DNA of 42,029 nucleotides from an uncultured Bacteroidales bacterium (lineage in GTDB: Bacteria > Bacteroidota > Bacteroidia > Bacteroidales > UBA932): assembly GCA_905233345.1 (NCBI GenBank), contig CAJODQ010000022.1:1-42029 (forward strand), read 5' to 3'. Positions 34,406 through 42,029 of the stretch are shown piece after piece (the first letter of the stretch is position 1; each line of letters opens with the position of its first letter). Both the position numbers and the translations under genes were made by a program. Below the pieces are notes generated by a model, which was not told the origin of the DNA, searched no databases, and saw only the letters and a program-made list of their open reading frames with translations.

Positions 34406-35421
34406 GCTACAGGATTGGTTTTCAGTTTTCTACGATAAAACGCCCAGCTGACGAGCGAGATGAGGCCGCAGAGCAGCATCTGCACGATCTGCGACTCGTG
34501 CGAAAGCGTGGCGAAGAGCAGGCCGGTCTCACGGTCGACTCCGTAAACCGGCATCAGGGTCATGGCCACAATGAAATGGTAGGCACCGAAGCCGCCCTGC
34601 ACCGGCACGATCCAGCCCAGGGAGCCCACCACCATCAGGAAAAGGGCATCCCAGCCGTCCAGCGCGTCAAACGCCGGCAGCGCCCGCATCGTCCAGAGGC
34701 TGCAGAGCCAGTAGCCGATCCAGATGATGAGCGTGTAGGCGAAAAAGCCCCATTTGTTCTTCATCCGGAAAGCCGCCGTGATGCCTTCGCCCAAGCCCTT
34801 GAAGAAGTTCAGGAAGGCAGCGCCGACCTTGTATCTGGCGATCTGCTCGCGGAAGGCGCGGATCAAAAACACCAGCCCCACGATGACGGCGATGGCGATC
34901 AGCACGATCCAGAACCATCCCAGTTGCATGTTGCCGGCCGCGGGGCGGAACATCTTCTCCACGATGAAGTCGCGGAAACGCCCGAAAAAGAGCAGCGGCA
35001 CGCCCGCCAGGAACATGCAGAGCATGTCCCAGGTCCGCTCGATCACCACAGTGCCGAGCGCCCCCTGGAAGGTCGTCTTGCGCGTCTCTCCCATCAAGCC
35101 GCAGCGCACCACCTCGCCCGAGCGCGGGAAAGCGATGTTGGAGAGATAGCAGATGGCATAGGCGTCGTAGGTCTCGCGCTGCGTGATGGGGCTCGTGCCG
35201 GGCGTGCGAATGGGCTGCAGCATGATGCGCCAGCGGTTGCCGCGCAGCCAGGTGATGATCCATTGCACCGCAATGATGGCTACGACCCAGCCCCAGCGGC
35301 ATTGCTTCATGTCTTCGAAGAAGGCACCCCAGTCCAGGCCGCGGAACGAGAAAAAGAGAAGCACTGCCACCAGGACCAGCAGCAGTGCATACTTCAGGGC
35401 TTTCTTCAGCTTCTCGCTCAT
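34402..35421 (-). CDS. Flippase-like membrane protein (UPF0104/LPG synthase TM family)
   Basis: A 339-residue integral membrane protein with about eight helices and the family's early motif (RGLDWGAFFEDMKQ ... WIITWLRGNRWRIML). The family covers the transmembrane part of lysylphosphatidylglycerol synthase and other predicted lipid flippases. The substrate cannot be told. It sits 3 bases after the nucleotidyltransferase gene and overlaps the kinase gene. Confidence 0.87.
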   Translation of the reverse strand: MSEKLKKALKYALLLVLVAVLLFFSFRGLDWGAFFEDMKQCRWGWVVAIIAVQWIITWLRGNRWRIMLQPIRTPGTSPITQRETYDAYAICYLSNIAFPRSGEVVRCGLMGETRKTTFQGALGTVVIERTWDMLCMFLAGVPLLFFGRFRDFIVEKMFRPAAGNMQLGWFWIVLIAIAVIVGLVFLIRAFREQIARYKVGAAFLNFFKGLGEGITAAFRMKNKWGFFAYTLIIWIGYWLCSLWTMRALPAFDALDGWDALFLMVVGSLGWIVPVQGGFGAYHFIVAMTLMPVYGVDRETGLLFATLSHESQIVQMLLCGLISLVSWAFYRRKLKTNPVA

Positions 35422-35424
35422 GGT

Positions 35425-36339
35425 TTATCCCCAGAGGTTGCGCGGATAGACGCCTTTTTCAATGAGTTCGCCGATCTTGGCCACCACGTACGGACGGTCT
35501 TCCTTGTAGGTGACACCGAACCACTTGGCATCGCAGTTGAGCACCTTGAAAGTGGCGTCGTTGCGCTTGATCAGCACGTCGGCCACATAGGGAATGAAGA
35601 ACTCCGCCTTGGGATTGACCTTGACGTCTTCGGAACGCAGGAAGGTCTTGAACAGTTCTTCAGACCAGCCGAAATAGTCGGGCGTGAAGCCCCAGAAATT
35701 CATCGAAACCAGGCTGTCTTCGGACACTTCGTGGTCTCCGGTCTTATCCGTGTAATACACCTTTCCGTCCGCCTTGCGCTGGATGGAGGTCCGCTCGGTG
35801 ACCGTGGACAGGCAGCCGTTGTCGTCGAGTTCGCACACGCCGCGCGACACGCTGCCGAATTCCGAAAGCGTGTTCTTGAGGTAGTAACCCACGAGGGCAT
35901 ACTTGCCCCGGCAGCCTTCGACACCACGCAGGAAGTCGGCAATGGCCACAAAACCTTCCCGGCCGTAGAAGTCGTCGGAGTTGATCACCGCAAAGGGCTC
36001 ATGGATCACGTCTTTGGCCATCATCACGGCATGGTTCGTTCCCCAGGGTTTCTCGCGGCCCTCCGGCACGGAAAAACCGTCCGGCAGGCAATCCAGTTCC
36101 TGATACACGAATTCCACGTCGATCTTGCAGCCGAAACGCTCTTTCGAATAGATCTTCTTGAAAGCGTCAGCGAACGAGTGACGGATGACAAAGACCACCT
36201 TGCCGAAACCGGCCTGGATGGCGTCGTAGATCGAGTAGTCGATGATGGCCTCGCCACACGGGCCCAGACCGTCCATCTGTTTGAGAGAGCCGTAGCGGGA
36301 TCCCATCCCGGCAGCCAGAACTAAAAGTGTAGGTTTCAC
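35425..36339 (-). CDS. Sugar-phosphate nucleotidyltransferase
   Basis: The 304-residue protein has the nucleotidyltransferase signature LAAGMGSRYGSLKQ (8-21) for nucleotide binding, and VINSDDFYG for metal binding. It should activate a sugar-1-phosphate with an NTP, or belong to the related phosphocholine/aminoethylphosphonate branch; the sugar is not clear. The start is GTG at 36339, as the conserved KPTLLVLAAG follows directly and no ATG lies upstream. It begins 12 bases after the neopullulanase-like gene, so it shares the operon with the GH13 enzymes. Confidence 0.85.
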   Translation of the reverse strand: MKPTLLVLAAGMGSRYGSLKQMDGLGPCGEAIIDYSIYDAIQAGFGKVVFVIRHSFADAFKKIYSKERFGCKIDVEFVYQELDCLPDGFSVPEGREKPWGTNHAVMMAKDVIHEPFAVINSDDFYGREGFVAIADFLRGVEGCRGKYALVGYYLKNTLSEFGSVSRGVCELDDNGCLSTVTERTSIQRKADGKVYYTDKTGDHEVSEDSLVSMNFWGFTPDYFGWSEELFKTFLRSEDVKVNPKAEFFIPYVADVLIKRNDATFKVLNCDAKWFGVTYKEDRPYVVAKIGELIEKGVYPRNLWG

Positions 36340-36351
36340 TTGTATCTGATT

Positions 36352-38193
36352 TTATTTGAATTCCAGGATCGCGGCTTCGCCCGGAGCTACGACAAGCTTG
36401 TCGCCGAGCCGGAAACGATCGCCGGTCATGATGTTTTTGCCTTTCTGCGCAAATTTAGCGGTTATTTCCGAGAAATGGGGCCAGTCGACCACATAATCTT
36501 TCTCTCCGCCGTTGAGAATGGTCATCACACTCTCCCCTTTCACAGTCCGGAAATACACGTACACGTTGGCGGCATCGGGCCGGAAGTGGATGAGATCACC
36601 CTCTGCCACGGCTTTCGAGCGCTTGCGCCAGGTGAAGAGGTCGGAAATATACTTGCGCAGTTCGATCTGCGGGCGTGTGAACTTGTTCCAGGGCATGTCG
36701 ACGCGCTCCTGCGAGTGGCCCACCGTGCCGTCGGCACTCTGCAGGCCGTACTCGTCGCCGTAGTAGAGCTGCGGCACGCCGCGCATGGTGGCCAGCATCG
36801 CATAGGCCATTTTGATCTTCTGCGTGTCGCCGCCCAGCGCGTGGGCCAGGCGCTCCGTGTCGTGGTTGCCGAGGAAGATCAGGATGTCGGAAGGATCGTC
36901 GTAGAGGCGGTCGAGCGCGAGGGAATTATAGATGCGAAGCATGCTCGGTTCCCAGGACGTGCCCTCGTCGGTCAGGGCGCTCAGGGTCGCGAACAGCAGC
37001 GGGAAGTCCATCACCGAAGGCAGATGGGAGTTGTAGCCGTCTTTCTGCTTGACGCCTTCCCAATAAGCGCAGGAGGCCACGTCGCCGAACCAGACCTCTC
37101 CCACGATGTTGAGGTTCTTGTACTCGTTGCGGATGGCTTTCGTCCAGGCGGCAATGCCGGCCTTGTCGGAATACGGGAAGGTGTCCACGCGAAGGCCATC
37201 CAGGTCGGCGAATTCAACCCACCAGACCGCCACCTGCTCGAGGTAGTGCCGCACGAGCGGGTCGGCCAGGTTCATGTCGGGCATCGTGGTGTCAAACCAG
37301 CCCTTCACGCAGCTTTCCTTGTCCACTTCCGCGGCATGAGGGTCGTTGTGCGTCGACATGGCGGCATTGGTGCGGATGAGTTTGTCCCCTCCGCGCTCCA
37401 GGTTCTCGGGATAGTTGATCCAGGTCTTGGAAGGCAGGTCCTCCATCCACCAGTGCGCCGTACCGCAATGGTTCGGCACCATGTCCATGATGACCTTCAG
37501 GCCCTTGTTGTGGGCCTGCTCCACGAAATACTGATAGAGCGTGTTGGTGCCATAGCGCGGGTCGATGCGGTAGTAGTCGGCGCAGGCATAGCCGTGATAC
37601 GAATAGGCCTTCTCGTTGTCGAAAGTCAGCGGCGTGGGCCAGATGGTGGTCACGCCCAGGCTCACCAGGTCGTCGAGATGGTCGATGATGCCCTGGATGT
37701 CACCGCCGTGGCGCCCGCCCAGGTTCTTCGGATTGGCTTTCTCGGCAGCCTCAGGCGAAGAATCGTTCTTCTTGTCACCGTTGGCGAAGCGGTCGGGCAT
37801 CAGCAGATACACGGCGTCGGACGGGCCAAACGACTCGCGTTTGGCAGAGCCTTCGCGTCGCTTGAGGATCTCATAATCGAAATCAAACTGGCGGCCGTCC
37901 GGGGTCAAGATGTTGAACGTATAGAACCCGGGCTCCAGGCGGTTGCCGATCTTCACCTCCACAAAGAGGTAGTTCGGATTGTCGGTCTCGACCACCTTGC
38001 CGACCGAAAGGCCCTTGACGGAGGCGTCGACCGTCACCTTCGAACCGGCGATGCGGTCGCCATGAATCATCAGCTGGAGATCTGTCTCCATGCCAATCCA
38101 CCAGCAGGGCGGTTCCACCCTGTCTATCTTCTCTGCCCGGAGCGTCGTCATACACAGCAGGGCTGCCAGCAGCAGCAGGATCTTATTCTTCAT
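36352..38193 (-). CDS. GH13 neopullulanase/cyclomaltodextrinase-like enzyme
   Basis: The protein of about 613 residues has a signal peptide (residues 1-22, cleavage near LRA), then the N-terminal beta domain of cyclomaltodextrinases (IDRVEPPCWWIGMETDLQL). A (beta/alpha)8 barrel follows with nucleophile Asp in GLRVDTF (about 334), acid/base Glu in VGEVWFG (about 365) and Asp in GNHDTE (about 443), then a C-terminal beta domain. It resembles periplasmic SusA-type enzymes that cut maltodextrins. ATG at 38193 overlaps the end of the upstream GH13 gene by 11 bases; ATG at 38211 is also possible. Confidence 0.9.
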   Translation of the reverse strand: MKNKILLLLAALLCMTTLRAEKIDRVEPPCWWIGMETDLQLMIHGDRIAGSKVTVDASVKGLSVGKVVETDNPNYLFVEVKIGNRLEPGFYTFNILTPDGRQFDFDYEILKRREGSAKRESFGPSDAVYLLMPDRFANGDKKNDSSPEAAEKANPKNLGGRHGGDIQGIIDHLDDLVSLGVTTIWPTPLTFDNEKAYSYHGYACADYYRIDPRYGTNTLYQYFVEQAHNKGLKVIMDMVPNHCGTAHWWMEDLPSKTWINYPENLERGGDKLIRTNAAMSTHNDPHAAEVDKESCVKGWFDTTMPDMNLADPLVRHYLEQVAVWWVEFADLDGLRVDTFPYSDKAGIAAWTKAIRNEYKNLNIVGEVWFGDVASCAYWEGVKQKDGYNSHLPSVMDFPLLFATLSALTDEGTSWEPSMLRIYNSLALDRLYDDPSDILIFLGNHDTERLAHALGGDTQKIKMAYAMLATMRGVPQLYYGDEYGLQSADGTVGHSQERVDMPWNKFTRPQIELRKYISDLFTWRKRSKAVAEGDLIHFRPDAANVYVYFRTVKGESVMTILNGGEKDYVVDWPHFSEITAKFAQKGKNIMTGDRFRLGDKLVVAPGEAAILEFK

Positions 38194-39553
38194 TTTCAAA
38201 TTCGCTTTCATCGCAGTCGCCGAAGCAGTCGCCGACGCTGAAAATAATATGATAGCCATGGGCCGGCAGCGTGAATTCGCTGTCGGTCGTCACCAGGTGA
38301 TTCTCTACCTTGAAGGTCACCACCTCGTCCGAGAAGTTGAACATGGCCAGGCACATGTCTCCTTCTTCTTCGCGCTCAAACGCGAACACCTGTTCAGGGT
38401 GATCGGTCGGCAGCACGGCCATCGTGCCGCCCCACGGGAAGGCCCAGAGGCAGGCGTGCAGGTCGCGCAGGGCGATGAGTTCCTTGTAGAGTTTGGTCAT
38501 CTCCAGCGGGTCGCGGCTCCAGTCGATCGGATCTTTCTCAAAGAATTCCAGCCGCTTGTTCAGACCGACCTCGTCGCCGTTATAGAGCATCGGAATGCCC
38601 GGGAGCATGAAGGTCAGCACGGTGAACTCTTTGAGCATGGGGCCGAACATTTCGAGGTTTGTGCCCGTCCAGGAGTTCTGATCGTGGTTGGAGATGAAGT
38701 TCATGGCCCAGGTGCCGGCCGGCATGCCGGTCGCATCAGCGTAGTTTACATAGAAGTCGGCCAGGTCCCCGGCGTTCTTCTTGCCGGCGGCCACATCATA
38801 CCACAGGTGCATCTGCTGCCAAGCATAATAGGCGTCGAACGCGTTCACCTGCAGGGCGGGCGTCTCGGCCTCGGCCAGGAAGAAGAGATCGTCGCCGCGC
38901 TGATCGCGGAAATCTGCAAAGGCCTTGTCCCAGAAATCGGTCGGAACCTCGGAAGCTACATCACAGCGGAAGCCGTCCACGCCGCGGTCGATCCAGAACT
39001 GCATCTGGCTCTCCATGGCGTCATAAACTTCGGGGTGGTTCACATAATCGAGGTGGGCGATGTCGGTCCAGTCGTACTGCGTGGCCAGGTTGCCGTCCTT
39101 GTCGAGGTGATACCAGTCGCGGTGCTCGCGCGTCCAGGCGTGGTCACGGCCCGTGTGGTTGGCCACCCAGTCGAGGATCACTTTGAAGCCTTTCTCATGG
39201 GCGGCGGCCAGGAAGTGATCGAAGTCTTCCTGCGTGCCGAACTCGGGGTTCACGGCACAATAGTCCTGCACGGCATAGTAGCTGCCCAGCGTGCCTTTAC
39301 GGCCTTCCACACCGATGGGATGGATGGGCATCAGCCAGAGGATGTCAACGCCCATTTCAGCGAGACGGTCGAGTTGCGGTTCAATGGCGGCAAAGGTTCC
39401 CTCGGGCGAGAACTGGCGCACGTTGACCTGGTAGATCACGGCGTGCTGCGCCCATTCAGGATGGATCACATGGGTCACATTTCCCTCCGGAGCGGCCTTC
39501 TTGCAGGCCACCAGGCAGAAGAGAAGGAGCAGGAAACTCAGAATCTTTTTCAT
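38183..39553 (-). CDS. GH13 alpha-amylase lipoprotein
   Basis: The 456-residue protein has a lipoprotein signal (LVAC, Cys17) and a single GH13 barrel. Catalytic residues: Asp in GFRCDVA (about 196), Glu in FLAEAE (about 227) and Asp in SNHDQ (about 290). The compact size and C-terminal beta domain fit a small maltodextrin-acting amylase. The C-terminus ends in an acidic run (CDESEFENEE). Spaced 9 bases from the next upstream GH13 gene. Confidence 0.9.
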   Translation of the reverse strand: MKKILSFLLLLFCLVACKKAAPEGNVTHVIHPEWAQHAVIYQVNVRQFSPEGTFAAIEPQLDRLAEMGVDILWLMPIHPIGVEGRKGTLGSYYAVQDYCAVNPEFGTQEDFDHFLAAAHEKGFKVILDWVANHTGRDHAWTREHRDWYHLDKDGNLATQYDWTDIAHLDYVNHPEVYDAMESQMQFWIDRGVDGFRCDVASEVPTDFWDKAFADFRDQRGDDLFFLAEAETPALQVNAFDAYYAWQQMHLWYDVAAGKKNAGDLADFYVNYADATGMPAGTWAMNFISNHDQNSWTGTNLEMFGPMLKEFTVLTFMLPGIPMLYNGDEVGLNKRLEFFEKDPIDWSRDPLEMTKLYKELIALRDLHACLWAFPWGGTMAVLPTDHPEQVFAFEREEEGDMCLAMFNFSDEVVTFKVENHLVTTDSEFTLPAHGYHIIFSVGDCFGDCDESEFENEE

Positions 39554-39562
39554 ATGTTCGGA

Positions 39563-41602
39563 TTATTTGATGATTGCATAGTAAACCGGGGCGACTTCCA
39601 CGCTCAGCTGGTTCTGCCCGTCACAGGTAAGACCGCACGGCAAGGTGAGATCAACCTTGCGGGGTTCCCGGGCCTTGTTGAGCACGACCACCACGGTCTC
39701 GCCCATGTAACTGCGGCTATAGGCCATGACGTCCTTGTCGGCGTACAGCAGCTTGTAGTCGCCATAGATCAGCGGCATCGACGCGTTGTGCAGATGGGCC
39801 AGGAATTCCGTCTCTTCGAGGGTCTTCTGTTCGTCCGGGGTCAGGCCGTCGAACTGCATCCAGCGGCGGTTGTCCGGGTCGTTGGCGCCGGGCTGGCCGA
39901 ATTCGTCGCCGTAATAGATGCAGGGGATGCCCGGAATCGTGAAGTTCATCGCGTGGAGCATCTTCAGGTAATCGTAGCCGATGGGGTCGGTCACTTTGAT
40001 GTCGCGGTGCCAGCCTGCCAGCTTGTCGTCCTCGCCCGGGCGCACGTCGCCGGTGACCTTGCAGATGTAGCGCGGGCGGTCGTGGTTGCCGGTGATATTG
40101 CCCATCAGGTGGTGCGAGCCGTAGACCGAAAGGTCTTCTGCGATGCGGTTCGAAAGGCCCTCGAAGGAACCCTTCTCCTTGTCGGTCGTTGCCCAGGTGA
40201 AGGTGTCATAGACGTTGAAGTCGAACTGCGCGTCCTGCATGCCGGGCTTCACATACGAGTTGATGAGCGAAGTCGAGCCGTAGGTCTCGCCGATCTGGTA
40301 GAAGGTACGGCCGGGGAGGCTGTCGAGGAGCTTGCGCGTGAGCATGCGCCAGTACTGCTCGGGCACGTGCTTGGTGGCATCGTGGCGGAAGCCGTCGAAA
40401 TCGAAGTGCTGCACCCAGTACAGCGCAGAGTCGGTGAGCTGCGCGCAGATGTCAGCCCGCTCCAGGTCGAGCGTGGGGATATGGTCGTCAAACCAGGTGG
40501 TCAGGCGGAATTCGTCGTAGAGCTGACGGTTCGGACGGCCGTCCGGCGTATCGGAGGGCGTGGTCCAGTCGGGATGCGCGGTCAACGTAGGGCTCTGGAT
40601 ATGCATATGGTTCGACACGTAGTCGAGGATCACGTTCTTGTTGTCGGCATGCGCCTTGTCGAGCAGCTCGCGGAGCTCCTCCTCTGTGCCGTAGCGCACG
40701 TCCACGGCCGTGGCGTAGTACGGCCAGTAGCCGTGATAGCCGCTGAACTTCGTTTCGGGATCGTGGATCTGGCCCCAGGCGGTGAAGGGGTTCTGGGTGA
40801 TGGGCGACAGCCAGATGGTGGTCACGCCCAGCTTGTCGAAATAGCCGCTCTCCAGGGTCTTCGTCACGCCGACAAGGTCACCGCCCCAATAGTCCACTTT
40901 CGGATTCACGAGCGGCGAGTTAAGCGGCATGTCATTGTCTTTGCGGCCATTCACGAAGCGGTCGATCATCAGGGAATAAAGCACCTGCGCATGCTTGTCC
41001 GTGCGCTTGAGCTCTTCGGTGCCGCGCACGACCTTGCCGTATTGGAGTGGCACGAGGATGTCGTTGCCGATGCCGTAGGCGTTGGCGGCGTAGGCGCGGA
41101 TGAAGGAGCGCTCCAGCTTGCGCGCGTTCCGCGGTACGGTAATCTCGAGCTTGCTACGGTCGATCACGCGGATGCCGTGCTCTTTGTCAAGCAGGGTGTT
41201 CTGCCAGAGCACCTGCACGTCGTCGGCTTGATTCTCGATCAGGATATAGAACTTGTCGTCTTTTCCGGGCACAGGAGCCGTGGTGATGAACGGAGCCTTG
41301 GCCGGATCAGCGCTCGCGAGTTTTTCAGGCAGTCGGTTCTTGAGCACCAATGCGGCTTTTTGGTCCAGTGCGGTGATCTCCAGATAGCGGAGCCAGGGAT
41401 CCGACACGGTCGTCGGGATTTCGAGTGTATCCATCGACGGAAGGGTCGGGAAATAGTCGCGCAGGATCACGACATTGGTGTCCTGCTCCAGCAGGCAGGG
41501 ACTCGCCAGCGGCGCGCTGTCGAACAGCGGCGCCGGTGCCACCTTCACGTGGCCACATCCCGCCGCCAAAAGTATCGTTAAGAAAAGAATCGCTTTACGC
41601 AT
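39563..41602 (-). CDS. GH13 alpha-amylase lipoprotein with N-terminal beta domains
   Basis: The 679-residue protein has a lipobox (LAAGC, Cys16). About 190 residues of beta-rich sequence, probably a starch-binding or cyclomaltodextrinase-N-like region, precede the barrel (from about VLYSLMIDRFVNG). Catalytic residues: Asp in GFRHDATKH (about 409), Glu in IGETYG (about 437) and Asp in GNHDRP (about 506). It is likely anchored to the outer membrane and acts on starch or maltodextrins. Start set at MRKAILFL; the frame runs open upstream into the previous gene. Confidence 0.9.
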   Translation of the reverse strand: MRKAILFLTILLAAGCGHVKVAPAPLFDSAPLASPCLLEQDTNVVILRDYFPTLPSMDTLEIPTTVSDPWLRYLEITALDQKAALVLKNRLPEKLASADPAKAPFITTAPVPGKDDKFYILIENQADDVQVLWQNTLLDKEHGIRVIDRSKLEITVPRNARKLERSFIRAYAANAYGIGNDILVPLQYGKVVRGTEELKRTDKHAQVLYSLMIDRFVNGRKDNDMPLNSPLVNPKVDYWGGDLVGVTKTLESGYFDKLGVTTIWLSPITQNPFTAWGQIHDPETKFSGYHGYWPYYATAVDVRYGTEEELRELLDKAHADNKNVILDYVSNHMHIQSPTLTAHPDWTTPSDTPDGRPNRQLYDEFRLTTWFDDHIPTLDLERADICAQLTDSALYWVQHFDFDGFRHDATKHVPEQYWRMLTRKLLDSLPGRTFYQIGETYGSTSLINSYVKPGMQDAQFDFNVYDTFTWATTDKEKGSFEGLSNRIAEDLSVYGSHHLMGNITGNHDRPRYICKVTGDVRPGEDDKLAGWHRDIKVTDPIGYDYLKMLHAMNFTIPGIPCIYYGDEFGQPGANDPDNRRWMQFDGLTPDEQKTLEETEFLAHLHNASMPLIYGDYKLLYADKDVMAYSRSYMGETVVVVLNKAREPRKVDLTLPCGLTCDGQNQLSVEVAPVYYAIIK

Positions 41603-41612
41603 AATATCTGGT

Positions 41613-42029
41613 TTATTGCAAAAATACCGCAGAAGCATACGCTCCCAGCGCCACGGCCCCGTTCGAGACCGTCACCGTGCCGTTCGAGACGATCAGTTTG
41701 TCGGTCTTATAATTGCTGAGCGGCAGCACCGGAGCGCCAGACCCGAAATTGTGGACCACCAGCACTGTCTGCCCTTCATGGATCATCTTCCACATGGCCA
41801 CGGCGGAATTCGGGCTGGTGAGCACCTCCATTTGTCCCTGCGCCAAGGCTTTCCAGCCATTGCGCGCCTTCGCGAAATTGCGGTACACCCGCAAAACAGA
41901 AGCGTTGTTCTGCTCCTGCGCTTCCACAGAAATGTCCGCGCTGAGCATCGCGTTGTCCACCTTTCCGTTCAACGCAGCGGAAGGGACGCTGCCGCCACGC
42001 GTCCACTTGATGGGCGCACGGACGTACTC
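41613..42029 (-). CDS. C-terminal end of a GH13 alpha-amylase (cut by window edge)
   Basis: The open frame continues past the right edge, and 138 codons are visible. EYVRAPIKW matches the end of the catalytic barrel in SusG-like amylases. It is followed by FRNFAKARN-type helix sequence (VYRNFAKARNGWKAL) and the all-beta C-terminal domain (VLVVHNFGS). It ends 10 bases before the next GH13 gene and is the most upstream gene of the operon seen here. Confidence 0.85.
   Translation of the reverse strand, partial: EYVRAPIKWTRGGSVPSAALNGKVDNAMLSADISVEAQEQNNASVLRVYRNFAKARNGWKALAQGQMEVLTSPNSAVAMWKMIHEGQTVLVVHNFGSGAPVLPLSNYKTDKLIVSNGTVTVSNGAVALGAYASAVFLQ

Noticed and set aside
34396-36324. Rightward open frame opposite the flippase and nucleotidyltransferase genes
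   Set aside because: His/Glu/Asp-rich antisense translation with no motif; the leftward genes are recognised families in an operon.
38090-41581. Rightward open frame of over 1,100 codons opposite the GH13 genes
   Set aside because: Shadow of high-GC coding sequence; the three GH13 proteins on the other strand carry all catalytic residues.

Overview
The window looks like a chromosomal piece of a high-GC Bacteroidota genome, most likely a gut-type Bacteroidales. Three things point there. At least eight gene starts are preceded by the TAnnTTTG box typical of this phylum's major sigma factor. The gene families are characteristic: BACON-domain lipoproteins, an ECF sigma factor followed by an inner-membrane/outer-membrane hybrid protein, Sus-type GH13 lipoproteins, and a flexirubin/aryl-polyene type cluster with an MMPL exporter. 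Shine-Dalgarno sequences are weak. No tRNA, rRNA, CRISPR array, transposase or integrase was seen.

Layout. (1) Positions 1-4069 form a visibly AT-richer accessory stretch. It holds a large BACON lipoprotein that ends abruptly at the start of a leucine-rich repeat, a 420-base gap with a strong candidate for a structured RNA ending in a terminator, and an ORF6N protein flanked by two copies of a 17-base motif. (2) Positions 4070-11617 are ordinary chromosome: a YifB/ComM ATPase, an ECF sigma factor with its membrane partner, a TPR protein, an EnvC-like protein broken by a frameshift, and a divergent PlsC-type acyltransferase. (3) Positions 11693-28141 hold a 17-gene aryl-polyene-like biosynthetic cluster in three operons: five genes rightward (11693-20225), nine leftward (25042-20207) and three rightward (25166-28141). 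(4) Positions 28192-33312 hold a leftward operon (MBL hydrolase, uvrA, short nucleoside kinase) and a divergent deoxynucleoside kinase. (5) Positions 33410-42029 are a tightly packed leftward operon of four GH13 enzymes (the first cut by the window edge), a sugar nucleotidyltransferase, a flippase-like membrane protein and a PfkB kinase.

How the cluster probably works (inference from family knowledge). The carrier-ligase fusion at 18690 activates a starter acid. Three ketosynthases, the FabG-type reductase and two hotdog dehydratases build a conjugated polyene on two carrier proteins. Acyltransferases, a GT2 enzyme, a LolA-like protein, a small multidrug-resistance-type permease and the MMPL exporter would assemble the product and move it to the outer membrane. 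Several domains that I know as separate genes in related clusters are fused here. No tyrosine/histidine ammonia-lyase, chorismate lyase or DarB-like gene lies in the window, so the starter unit and the final product are open questions.
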